Positions 48,331 to 60,552 of a DNA stretch of 64,000 bases are shown one piece after another (position 1 is the stretch's first letter; the number at the start of each line of letters is the position of its first letter). A model generated the notes under the pieces. That model saw only the letters and a list, made by a program, of their open reading frames with translations. It did not search any database and was not told the origin of the DNA. The position numbers and the translations under genes are program-made. Source of the DNA: Agelaius tricolor. Taxonomy: Eukaryota; Chordata; Aves; Passeriformes; Icteridae. Where the stretch lies: contig JALJCS010000015.1 in NCBI GenBank assembly GCA_023055355.1, forward strand, positions 16,419,516-16,483,515, given 5' to 3'.

Positions 48331-51300
48331 AAAACTCCTTAAGCACTGATGGATGGATTGTGTTCATTCAGAATAAATGTGAGAAGAAAGTGACAGCTGA
48401 GCATCCCAAGAGTTGTGCCAACTTTAAGAGAACAGCTTCCTCCCAGAGAGAGAAACATGATTCCCTCAGGGATTACATCATTCCTTATTTCCTTTGTTCT
48501 TTCCCGTTTGAGCATTTAGGTAATTGTTTAATGTATCTATCTTCGTGCAATTAGGAGACTTCAAAGTGTAAGGACAAATACCGATGAACAACAATCTTTA
48601 TGGACTTCCCTCTATGAATAATATTCATCCTTATGAAAGACTATCAAAGTTTGTAAGGATTAGGTAGACAAGAAAGGAAGGCATCAGAAGAAGAAACTAA
48701 ACCCACACACAGGTATAGAAAAAAAGCCTCTCTGCAAGGAGCTCTAAAGATAAAATCCCAAGTCAAAACATGGTCTTGATTTTTCTGTTATTATAGTACT
48801 GAACAAGATACTTAGTGTCTTTACATATCTTTACATATTTTTCAACTCTCTAAGTGGTTTTGCATAACTTTAAATGTTTTAAATTAGCTGGGAACTTGCC
48901 ATGCATGGTAAAACAGATTTTCACTTATAAAAGATCCTTCCTTATAAATAAAGCTATCTCACTTTTTCTTTTAGCAATGGAGAGGGATATCTTATTCAAT
49001 TTGTTTGCTAAATATGAATTAATGGCACTTCAGAGGCTCCTTCCAGAGGGATTCAGAAATTATACTACTTTCCTTCTCTGAGAAATAATGACATTGTCTT
49101 TTAGTTGATGGGGGGAAAAAAAGTAATCAGCTTCCAAAAGAAAAACAGGATTGATAGCTCAAACAGGAAGGGGGAAAAGTGTAATATACCATGTGGTTCA
49201 CCAGCAGCTAAATCTGTTCACTTGACACAATAAATGATGTCAGGCTTCCTCACCCACTGTGTCAACAAAATGGGTGTTGTCAAAAACATTAAGACATCTT
49301 ATTGACAAACTCTCAAGTCATTATACTCTTTGAAGTGGTTTTGTCTTCTGCCTAAAATTATTGCACCGACAGCATCGATTCATCTGATACATTGATAGTG
49401 CAGCAACAAGCTCCAGGGAGGATTCTGAGTACAGCCAAGGCAATCATCCAGACAAAGTTGTTTTTACTATTTTGGTAAGATTCTGAGAGGTGGTGGGTTA
49501 TCAGAGACCAGCAGCTTGTTTCCAATATTCAAACAACTCTGCTTCCACAAGAAAACCTTTTTTTTTGTTAGCATAAAGAAGCTATACAGAGCCCTGTTAA
49601 AAAAAGGGTTGCTTTGCATCAGGAGCTATCAACTAGGGGTTAATTGCAAATATATCATCCTAAACAGGTTGCAGCACACTATTTCAGCCAGAATATATTG
49701 CTTATTCAAATACTTTAGGGAATACAAAGCTTCCAATCCTCCTTTTCTTACTCAAATATCTGTACTGACTCCCTCGGACCAAATGATACAAGGAAAATCT
49801 GAGTGGTTTCGCCAAAACAGTTGTGTCTGTCAAAGAGAATTTGATCAAAAATATGTGAGATAACTTAATCACTGCAAATTAAGAAGCCTGAAGGAATTAA
49901 GGCTTGTCCAGGAGGCCAAAGGGTGAGCATGTTCAGCAGAGTCCCTTGCCCATCCAAGCTGCTGGGACAGAGTGAGGGGTGGTCAGGCAGGGCTGTCTGC
50001 ATGGCTGCTGCCCATCAGGAACTCCTGCAGGTCCTTTGGACCCTTAAGTTTAACCCATCACAGACCTAATCCTTCCTTTACACCAACATCCATCAGCACT
50101 GACTCCATGAAAGCCAACACCATAACAGCAACTTAAAATCAAACTGGGAGAAAAATAAAATTTGTATGGGATTGGATGTGTACTTATCCCAGGGCAGGGG
50201 GAGAAGAAAAAGACTAATTTTTTTGTTTGTTTGTTTTGTTCTCTCTTCTCTTTGTTGTTCTGTGCACAAAGAAGTCTCCACAATCACAGGGCCCATACAG
50301 CAAATTCCAGCACTGTTTTCCCCTCCTGTCCTTCAGGGGTAGGTGTGGTAGGTTCAAGCCAGAGGATGTCCCACCCCTGCATCCTCACTGACCATTTTCC
50401 TGCTGTTCTCCTCCTTGCTGGGTTTGGCAGTTCCCAAATCCACAGGCCAGTAACAGGGACTAATAACCAGGTCTCTTAATCCCACCACAGCCTCTCACAC
50501 AGGCTACAATCCTGTTCCATTGAGCATTTGGCTGCTGTGCCTAATGCAAAGTACAGAGATGAAGATAGAAGCAAGCTGAGAGTGCCAGTTCTGTCCACTG
50601 TGGATTTGTGATTAGGTTTTGCCATTAAAATACAGTATATAAAATGCTAATTCAAGCCAAAATTATAGAGTCGGATAATATATGGAATTACTGTGCCAAC
50701 AACCCACAATAAAAATACACAGTACAAATAAGTGAAAGAATCTGATGTCAAAAATATGGATAATGAAAGTAAATTGTATAAACATAATTAATAAAGGCTT
50801 GGAATGGAAATTTCCAGTGTGTACTTGCTGAGCTTAGATCCAGTGAATATCCACAGACTCTTCTAAATTTAAGCTGAAATAGTAATGACCAGCTTCTTGT
50901 GTTTTGTTTAAATTGTATCTTTTACATCAGAAGGCATCTTGGAGTCTCCACTAAATTGTTTTAATTAAACTAGCCATTATGTTTTATTAGTTCCAACTTT
51001 ACCACATTCAGACAAGGAATAAAGATGCACATAAAGCCCAGACTCTGACATGAAATCCATTCCTGCACGAGTATTCACAGCTGCTATCTCCTGCTGCCCC
51101 AGCTCTGCAGATAACAGCTACTGTTTTGCTGGACTTGTCATGCAGCCTGGAAGTCTGACAGGGTTTTTCTGTGATCCATTTGCAGCCTGTGCACAGCCTT
51201 TGCTAAGTATTTGTTTTGCTTTGCTCCAGACCCTGAGCTTGGGTGGCCTGGGTGAAGGATTTTCGGATTCTGCTCCTAAAAACAAAAGATTTCTTTTGCG

Positions 51301-52749
51301 TGAAGGACTTTTGTTCTAAAAGTACCACTGAAAATAGAGAACATGGTCAGACAATATCAACATTTCCACAGCTTCTGACCTCCTGGCTTAGTGCTGCTCT
51401 TTCATAAAAATACAGAATATATCAATTGGCATTGCCATCTACCTCTCCATGTAGGCATGGATGAGCAGAATGGAATATATGCACATTGTACTGCAATATC
51501 CACATTTTCAGTGCAGAAATAAATGCATGTGTGTATTACTTACACAAACCAGGAAGCTGATACCCTTCCTTGAGTTAAGGTTTTTTCTCCCTCTGGTTTT
51601 GTTTTATCCATTTAATGAAAGGAATGTCCTCCTACTATTTCTCATAGGATGGAAGGCCATGAGCCCTGAGGTTGAAGAAAGAGTATTTGTTCCATAGTGA
51701 GAGTCCCAGCCTAATCTGGGGGTTGCAAAGTTGTTTTGTGACCACAGAATAAAAGGGTCTGGCTACACAACTTTCATGCTAAGAACACTGTCCTGCAGAC
51801 TTGTAGCATGGTTTCTGATAAACTTTTAAAGAGATTGCAATCACACAAAATTCTATTGAAACATAATTTCCATCCCTAATCACAGGGCAAGCAATTAGTA
51901 AAGTCTCCTCAAGAATCTGATGAAACCACATGGCTAATTAGTCACATATACCACTCACACTGGCCACAGCCCAGTTGAAACCAGCTTCTGGAACATCTTT
52001 CCCAGCCCTGTTTCAGACTGAGCAGGGAAGTTCTGCCACTCTCTTGGTGCACAGCTCTGTTTGCTTTGGGGCTCCCTACAACCTGGCCTACCAGATGAAG
52101 GAGACACAAATGAGAAACGAGAGCTACTGGCAGTGGTGCAAACCTCCACATCCTTCCTTCAGTAATCCTCTGCCTGCAACAGATGCCTTTCAAACAGGCA
52201 CACAGGGAGAAACAAATAAATTCCTTGCAATTTTCATAATAAACAAAACCAGAGTGAATCACGCCAGAAAAACAACTTCAGTAATATGACCTCTCTTCCT
52301 CTTTCAAAGAAAGCAAAATTATTTTGTACAAATTATAGACTGTTTCTGCTGGGAAATGAGAACCAGTATTCCAACTGATGCAAAATATTAGGCAAGAGAT
52401 TTAAAAAGCTGCCACCCCATCTCCACACAGCAAGGGCATACACACATTTTGGTTCTGAATTAGCAGTACTTCAGGCACCTCTGTAAAGTTGTTTAAATGC
52501 ATTCCTACATTAGCCTCACTACATGTTTAAGTCAGTTATGAGGCATTTAGCAGGAAAACCAGCAGCTTGAGGCCTGGGCTGTAGTTTGGCTCCTCTCTCC
52601 CAGTGAGAAGCAGCTCAGGTCTAACTCGGGTGCACAGCAGTGGTCCTTGGCAGCTGCACAAGCTGGAAGGCAGCTCATCATCAGGCAGAGGGGAAACACA
52701 TAAATCCTCACTGCCTGCTTCAATGCACAGTCAGATATTTGATTGTCTT
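48331..52749. other. Long non-coding stretch
   Basis: No gene is recognised. A direct duplication of TCTTTACATA lies near 48819-48838, and a TTTG-type run at 50218-50240. Frames of about 100 codons (49516-49863, 50162-50479, 51975-52289) lack known domains. Confidence 0.5.
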
Positions 52750-52782
52750 TGCAAAGTCAGACAAAATTTGCCTGACTTTGCA
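52750..52782. repeat. Perfect 11-bp stem hairpin
   Basis: TGCAAAGTCAG at 52750-52760 is the exact reverse complement of 52772-52782, around an 11-base loop that contains AAATTT. No terminator role applies in this kind of genome. It may be a dyad-symmetric protein site or chance. Confidence 0.8.
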
Positions 52783-53989
52783 TCGATATGGACAGGGCCA
52801 CACAGACCTTTCCATTTCCCCCACCAATGCCACGGTCTGGCCTAAATTCATCCCCTGTGTTTCCAGAGGGAGAACATTCTCTCCATTTTCTTCCTCATCC
52901 ACACAGATCCCTGTGTCAGTACAGCTGTGTGGATCATCATACTATCACACACACCCTGTGTTCACCTGGCTCATCTCCTTCCTATTTACTTAGGGACTAT
53001 TAAAACAACAAGAAATATTATCTTCCTTCCAAGCAAGCCCTACAGAAAATTCTCTGCACTCTTTGTACAGATGATGCCAATGGAAAATCTTCCAGTGGTG
53101 TCAGTGAGTGTATTATCAGACCCTCTACAGCATGGCTTTTTGGGTACTTTATGTCAGTACGCTAAATTAAATAATGATTAAAGTAAGTAACTCAAAAGTG
53201 GTTTGGATGTGCTTCCAAATGAAAGTCTTAACAGAAGGGATTCAAAAGGAATAAGAGATACATATGTTTTGATTATCTGAAGTGAGCCAGCTTACCCAAA
53301 AAGCCACTTAATTACACCAAAAGTGAAACATCTGGTTTAGATTATCTGTTAAAAAATAGTACTCTGAAAAATAAACCACTCAGAGAGGAAGCATTAACAT
53401 TATTTCTGACTTAGACGCTGTCACAACAGAAAAGCAATACATTTTTTGATTATTGTTTCTGTGTCTTCAGATGGTACACAAAGAGGAAACTCAGCAAGGC
53501 AAGCAGGGCTGCCTCCTTCGCTGGGAGTGAGGGAGAGGGAGGAGCTGGCCCTGCCCCGTTCCCAGCAGGATGAGGATGGTGCTCACAGAGGGAGCACCAT
53601 GCTGCTCACCTTGTGCATCCTTTGGAATCCATGTGGCTTTCTGATGTCCTGCCACCTTCAGGGTAATTTCACACGGGAAAAGCGGCCCCCAAAAAAAAAC
53701 TCCAACCTGGCAACGTTCTCCATTTTGAATTAAGAACATTCCTAGCATTTTTGTTGTCTGCTATTATTTATTTTGAGTGCACTTTTTTCCCCCCCGAGTT
53801 GCAGCCAAGAAAGGCAAGCCTTGCAAAAGTGATGCCAGCAATTTCCCTGCACATGCAGTAGGTACTCTCCAACCTGGAGATATCCAAATCTCTCCCTGGT
53901 ACAGTAGCCTGGTATTTCTTAACAGTATCTCTAGCTGAAAAGTCACATTATAGCACTTTAGAACATTTAGAGCCTCAGGAAAACCTTTT
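52783..53989. other. Non-coding stretch
   Basis: No gene is recognised. Overlapping frames at 52603-53181 in several phases are not supported by domains. A T6C7 junction lies near 53783-53795. Confidence 0.5.
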
Positions 53990-54380
53990 ATGTGAGCATT
54001 TTAAAGCTCAAAGCTCTAATCTAGGACTTGGTATATTTACCCAAGTCCTTAATTATTAATGTTACTCTATTGATTTGATACCTGAAACTCTAACAACAAA
54101 ACCTGTGCAAACTAATTATGCCTGGCTTCCGAATTTACAGGGCTTCTTTGCTCCTCTTCTAAGTCTTCTTTTACTTAATCGATAAGGTCTGATTCATAAA
54201 ACAGTGCAGAGATGCCAGAACTGAGAAATAAAAGGCATATTAATTATCACATCAACTTTGCAACATCTATGTTGCTGAAGCACTTATCCACCTGAGGGAT
54301 CCTAACGATATCCAAGCTCATCTTAGCTTATTATCCTAATGCAGGCAGTACAATCAATCCTAACAGTACTTTAATTAATT
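53990..54380. promoter_or_regulatory. Candidate regulatory element with HNF1-like dyad
   Basis: TTAATTATTAA at 54049-54059 read on the reverse strand gives TTAATAATTAA, the inner part of the HNF1 dyad GTTAATNATTAAC. TTAATCGATAAGG near 54176-54188 contains the CUX/ONECUT-type ATCGAT. TTAATTATCACATCAAC near 54240 and TTAATTAATTC near 54371 add homeodomain-like words. This is motif density without alignment support. Confidence 0.33.
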
Positions 54381-55309
54381 CAGAAATAGAATTATTTTTT
54401 TAAAAAATCTGTGGTTTCTCCATGCAAGGCTTTGTAACACCAGTTTCTCGAGGCAGTGCAGCTTTGCCAGCTCCCTGCAGGAAGAGTAAATTCACAAACC
54501 TCTCATGCCCCCAGGCTCTTTCGTTCCTCCTGCTGTCCTTCTGCAGCACCGGCACCAGGGCTGGGCTCTGCTGGTTTGCAAAGGTAAGAGAGGCCCAGAT
54601 TATCTTCATCTGCCTCCAAAAACACTGAATCGATTCCCTAATACAGCTGATTTAGAGTCAGATTCTGTTGCCTTGCTTCACTTTTGAGTAGCATCCTCAA
54701 GACAGGCAAGACAGTTTCTGGAGCAGTGTTCATGCACAGGGCTGGCAGGATCACCACAAGTAATTCAAAGTTTTTAAAATACATCACCAAATCAGCAGTA
54801 CCCAGTTTTGAAAGCACATAATACACAATGTTTGCTGTTCTTATTCCTGCTCAGATAGTTGGTTTTTTTCTTCATTTTATGCAGGTATGTAACAATACAG
54901 AGGGGGAAAGATATTTAATTGTCAACAATATATTTGGTATTCTACCACAGTCAGGATTATTAGTCCTTGACTACAGATCCCCAAACCACTTCAGAACTGT
55001 ACTTCAGAACCTTCTATCTCTAATACAAATTTGAAATAAGAAATGTGGTCCTGACATATTTTTAATCTCCATATTTGAACATCTACTTCACTTATATTAT
55101 TGTCATAGTCGCTGAGTGTATAGACTTAAGAATTATTTTCTTCAAATCCTCTGATCTATCCAGTTCTTAAACAAATATGCTACAATCATCTTGAATCCTC
55201 TTGCTTTTTAAATGTCATTTCTGGTAGAAAAATATTTTTAAATGTTAATCAGAAAAGAAACATACAGCTCAAAATATTTTTTTCTTCTCTCTTTTTTTTT
55301 TTATTTTAG

Positions 55310-55462
55310 CTCACCAGAAGTAGATCAGCTTAAATTCATAAATTCAGTGAGACCACTCCAGATTACACCAAAACCAATGGTGATCAGAATTTGGTCTAAA
55401 TGTCTCCATTATGACCAATCTCCATTAGTTCCTTCAAAAAGAAGGGTACATCACAGAGGGAG
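55310..55462 (+). other. Frame-preserving exon-like segment, 153 bases
   Basis: A strong polypyrimidine tract (T-run from about 55292) ends in TTTTAG at 55309. The segment ends at GAG, followed by the donor-like GTAATT at 55463. Its length is exactly 51 codons and one frame is open throughout, so it could be skipped or included without changing a reading frame. The donor lacks the preferred G at position +5. I recognise no domain in the translation, which is rich in K, R, P and V. Either a rarely used exon of an unseen gene or a chance arrangement. Confidence 0.2.
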
Positions 55463-55559
55463 GTAATTTACAATTTTTATAACCATTATAATTTGTAGTA
55501 TACAACTAACCACATGGCCATTCTTTCAAAACAGCAAGATAAATAATGAGAAACTCAAA

Positions 55560-55920
55560 GATGTGTTTAATGTTTGATGACAAATGGATACTAACAAACA
55601 CTTACTGCAATAAATTCCTGCTAAAAAAAGAGATTATGGGAAAATGCTTAACAAAGGTGATTATGACCACTTATTTTAAAATTCTTTTCCATTGTTCTTT
55701 TAAGTGCACGGACCACCAAGTTTCATTTAATCCTTTCTAATTCTGGCCAAGATAATTATGGCAAATAATGGTGAATGAATCACATGCCTGTACAGGAGTA
55801 TCACAGCCATTGTGGCACTTGGATGAATGCTGTGTCAGAGGATTAATGTGGTATAATACCGCATTTGCTTTTGCAGCCTGTTATTTTAATCTTGTGAGCT
55901 GCCTTTCATCAAGGTGGGGA
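55560..55920. promoter_or_regulatory. Candidate regulatory element
   Basis: TTTAATCC near 55726, GATAATTATGG near 55751, GGATTAATGTGG near 55839 and TATTTTAATC near 55882 form a cluster of homeodomain-like sites with two kept CpGs (near 55708 and 55860). Motif-only call. Confidence 0.28.
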
Positions 55921-57266
55921 AATACAGTAAGGTTACTGTTGATCTCAGGCAGCAGAGAGGAAGCCGTGTGACATCCAAGTCCTTCAGTCCTATAGGGGAC
56001 TCTTGGCAGCCTCTAAAAGTCTTGTTTTGTGCATTAATGGAAGGAGAGAGAGAATTTGCCTGTGCTAGGGGAAAGTTGGCAGGTGAAGGAACAGCACAAG
56101 AGGTGCCATTGTGCCAACAAGTTACTTAGTTCTGAGTATTAGGCAATGCGCACCCAAGAATTCATGGGATCCTAAAACTGCAGAAACAGCAAATCACTGC
56201 CCTGTCACTGCCTGCAGATGGGGGAGCAGAGGCCTGCCAATGGCACAGAGTGAGATGGACTGCAGTAGCCAAGCAGTCTGCAGAAGAAAGTGGGGTATGA
56301 TCTTGTCTACAGAGGAGCAGAACACCCTTTTTACCCTTTCCTCTTGCCTTGATTTGCTTTCTCCTCTATCCCAGCCGAGGGCTGTGCCATTGCACTGACA
56401 ATGTGTTCCTGACAGAGGCCACTCCTCAACTTTGTCATGGACCACTCTGATCCTAATCAGTAAAGACTTCTCTCTTGCTGAATGACAGGAGTGTTTGGAA
56501 GTGCTGGAATTGTCCATTTAGTCGCTGTGCCTGTCAGATTCCACCTAGGAATGTGTGCTGCACAACCTCTGCAGAAAGAAAAGCAGCATGGGGGTGTGAA
56601 AACTGTTCAGAAGCAAATACTGCTTCCCCAAGCCACTGCCCCAGACATAAAAGGAATTCAGAATGCACTGCAGATCAGAAAAATTCCATTAAATTCTATC
56701 CATTATATATTCTAAAGCAAGATGGCAGAGTGCCAAAATACCTAAACAAAGCAGGTTGTTGGGAGTTTTTTTTTTCACACAATTTCTACCCCACTGAGAA
56801 GCAATAAGGCCTGGAGATCTTATAAAGAAACCTGTTCTTGAAAAATTTATGGCCCGGATTTATAGGTCCAAGAAATGAGGATGGTTCAGATTAATTTCCT
56901 ATAAGCATCTACTTTCAAGAGTTCTTCTCTGAAACAAACCTGAGCCAGATTGTTTTGTTTCCCAGTCAGCTGCCCTTTCACACTGGCTGAGTCATATGAA
57001 GGGGATGGAAGATGGCCACAACTGCATGCTTGGGAATTCCAGCAGCTATGGAGAAGCCTCCGACTGCTTTGAATCACTGGAATCTTTTCTTGGGCTTTGA
57101 TTACAAAGGAAAACCTTGGAGCACACCTGAAATCTCTGTTAAAACCACCCTGTGGCTGGCACCCAGCACCTCACCTACTCCAGCTTCTGTTGGGGTCACC
57201 ACTGTGGAGATTCCAAATCCAAAAGCTCTATCCAGTTATGGATTTGCAAAAGTAGCTGAGGGGTCC
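55921..57266. other. Non-coding stretch
   Basis: No gene is recognised. Frames of 95-115 codons overlap on both strands and have no known domain. Confidence 0.5.
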
Positions 57267-57305
57267 GTTTTGGTTTGTTTTGTTTTGTTTTGTTTGTTTG
57301 TTTGG
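57267..57305. repeat. (TTTTG)n/(TTTG)n microsatellite
   Basis: A pentanucleotide run changes to a tetranucleotide run at its right end, as produced by slippage. Confidence 0.85.
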
Positions 57306-60300
57306 AGCTTACTCAATCTGAACAAAAGGTTTTTGGATAACATTTCATGTAAAAGTTGAAGAAAAAGTCCTTTCAGCTGAGACTGCTGAAATTAAATATT
57401 GACGTTTTGGCTTTTAAATTTTGATTGGACACAAGTAATTCAGGGAAGTCAACATGAATTAATTGGTGCAATGCTGGGCTGCCAAACTGGCATTATTCTT
57501 ATTATTACTAGTTCTAAAAATGGATTTGGCCACTCAGCAGGGGCCAGCTTTTCTGACAGAAGATAAGCCCATCCTCAATCCTTTAATAACCATGAGTTGT
57601 CCACCTTCTGTGCTGTCCATTGCCCCACATAAAGCAGGGTTAGCAATGAGAATCCAAAGCTTGTCTAGTTCACTTCAGCAGGTCAAGGGAAGCTTTCAAC
57701 ATCTGGTTGAAGATCTTCTGAAAACCTCTGCATTACTTTGCATGTGGGAACCAACAAATTCAGCCCAAACAGAGAATCTGAAATGCAGAATCCTCTGAAA
57801 ATCTGGCACCAAAAAGGCAATGGAAGACTGGCAGAACACCTTGACTTTATCTTAGCTACCTTGGTTAGAGATGAGCTAATCAGACATTTTATATGGCCTT
57901 AAACCTTACCACAGTCCATAAAATTAATGAAAATACAGAAGTTGGGAAGAGATTGTAAAGTATATGTTCACTCTAGTGGAGGGGAAAAGTTAAATAATGC
58001 AGCATTAAAAAGGAGGTGATTTAGGTATTGAAGACAAGCATATACAGAGAAAAACTAAAAGCACAGTACAACTTCTATACAGGCAGGTGGTTGGTATGAA
58101 AAAAGTCAAGATGAGAGAAATTGGTTGAAAATATTTCAACCCCCCTGGACTCTCTGAACTATTTGGGGCTGTTTCCAGGTCATCTTTTTCTGGGGGAAAA
58201 ATACAGAGATCTGAGCAACAGTTGAAGCAAACAAAGCCACATCAGTGAAGCTGAAGTCATGCAATTTAATCTTGCATGTCCCCTACCTTGTTATATTAAT
58301 TTCTGATTACACCATACTTAGAGAAAAACGTGTTCACTGCCAGGCTACAGAGAAAGAAAAAGCTGAGGAAATATTCAGTCAAGGCATTGTATAAATAGAA
58401 ATTTGAATAGCAATTTCCACAGGAAGGGAGAAGAGTGGTAAGATTTCATTTTCCATTATTACTACATGTTGATAATGTGCTTCACAGTGTAAATATCTTT
58501 AATTGACACAATTTGAGTTGATTTTTTTTTTAATCTATGAGTCTTCTCTCTCATCCTGCAGCAAATCAGAAGCCATTTTGCTGATATGTATACTGTTGTA
58601 TCACAGTATAGTTGGGATGAAAGGAAAACTACAGCTGATATTTTAACCCAGAGTGGTTCTGGTTCAGTATATTCTCATTTGAATCACAGATGAAAAGGAA
58701 AGATGGTCTGTGAGGCTGGAATGAGAGTTTGAGATAGAAACTCTACTCCCCATAATGCCACCAAACCTTGGCACTATAATTTGGGCAAATCTTTTGGCAT
58801 GACTGTATCTCAGTACCCCATGAAGCTGGCTTGACATTTTCCTAACACTAAGGAGTTTTGTAATGGGGGAAAAAAAATAGAGACTTTAAAAGCAACCAGG
58901 GAAATCGTTTTTCTAGTAAATGGTAATGGAGTTTTAAAAACAAGTTCAGAAGACAGAGAATTTAATGCTACTTTCAGGGGGGTTTTATAGTATTAAAAAG
59001 TGTTGGGGATAAATGCAGAACAAGGATATCCACTGGTTCAAATAAATAATCAATAGAAGGAAGATTTTAGATTTGTTTTCAATTGAATTAGTTGCCTTGG
59101 ATTCATATTCTGGCAATAACATACCTACTCTGTTTTATTGCACATTTTAAAGCTATATAAGCATATCAAGGTAAAAAATTACTTCAGATTTCAAATTAAA
59201 ACCTTGGTAAAATAGCGAGAGATTGAACTCTCTTAGGGAAAAAAAGAAAAAAAAAAAAGAGGGGAGGTGGGTTTAATTCAGTCTCTGAAAAAGACAATAG
59301 TGAAAGGTCTGACTTTGCCTATGCCAAAGGCATTTTGCCATCTACCTCCACAGAGCCAGGACAACCGTGCTGGGTTTTGTCGAGCCTCAATCCCACAAAC
59401 TGTGCAATGGAGAAGGGAATTTCTAAAGTCAGTGGGATTCCCCACAGCTCTCAGGATGAGAAATTTTGTGGGCAACTATGTATAGAACTTTGAATTTTGG
59501 CCCAAGAGTTTTCTCATTTCCATTGACAGTCTCCATAAAAACCCTCTTGTGCAACTGCGCTATCTTTTCATCTTGGGATGCCAAAATATAAGAGTCTGAA
59601 CATCTGTTTGAAAAACAGAATATGCCAATATTTAAATTAGCAATGGTTTCTTTTCCCTCCAAGACTATCAACTAATTATTTGAAATAGATTTACCCAAAT
59701 ATTGCACTTAGTTCCACATTACACACAGAAATGAGAACAGAATTTGGCCCAATATGTTTAAGCTAAGCACATTTTTGCAGCTATGAAAAGTAATCTGATT
59801 TCCATGGAATAGTTCATACATGGCAATTTGCCTTCCTGGGCCTCAGTTCATGTCAAGCCTTTTCACTCTGCTCATTTTATGAAGATTTAATTGAATCCTA
59901 CTTAAATAGCATCAACTAGCACTTATTCATAAAGCCATCAAGCCTTTCATCACAAATTCATAGTTTTGTAATTCATAAAAAAAAAAAAAGAAATAAATCA
60001 TATATATTCAGTCATACTATCACTGGAAATACTTGAAACAAACTCTTCTGTCCACAGTCCTCTACCACAATTTTGAAACCTCATTTTGAATTCCCATTAG
60101 GAAGAATCATATTTTGACCAAAGGTGACTTTATTTTTCACCATTCTCTTGCACAAAAATGTGATGGTGATGGTGAAGGCACTGCTGCATGGCCAAGTAAG
60201 GTTTGTGTTAGGATAAGCTGATAGAAATATAAAATAATGCAAGTAGGAAAGGCAAAGCTGTTTGAGCAAACCCAGAGTGTTTTCCCAGTAGCAGAAGGGG

Positions 60301-60519
60301 ATGAGGGATGGCACAGCCAAGCTCTCCCTAATTCACCTTTGTTAAGAACTCTACCACAGCAAGTGTGGAGCATGCAAAGCCCATGCAGTCCCTAAAATTA
60401 ATTAAACCAATTTTTAGAGAAGTTTTGCAGGACTGCTAGAAATTCCCGAGGAAGGTAAAATCTGACTCCCAACAGGTGTAATTTATCAATACATCAAGAT
60501 ATTTGGGTAGCAAAAAATA
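57306..60519. other. Non-coding stretch with A-rich tracts
   Basis: No gene is recognised. A 111-codon frame starting at a TTG or GTG near 57463 has a hydrophobic start, but no domain or splice context supports it. A-rich tracts lie at 59238-59265 and 59977-59989, and a T-run at 58521-58531. Confidence 0.5.
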
Positions 60520-60552
60520 AAAACAAAACAAAACAAAACAAAAAAAAAAAAA
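60520..60552. repeat. (AAAAC)n microsatellite ending in poly-A
   Basis: AAAAC units pass into a run of A. This may be the evolved tail of an old retroposed copy, though no element body is recognised on its left. Confidence 0.85.

Noticed and set aside
50345..50362. GGTTCAAGCC word resembling a tRNA B box
   Set aside because: No matching A box or cloverleaf arms are found around it.
57463..57798. 111-codon frame with a hydrophobic, signal-like start
   Set aside because: The start is a non-ATG codon and the hydrophobic stretch comes from a TTATT-rich run. No domain follows.
60520..60552. Possible retroposon poly-A tail
   Set aside because: No SINE, LINE or processed-gene body could be recognised on its left side, so it is kept only as a microsatellite.
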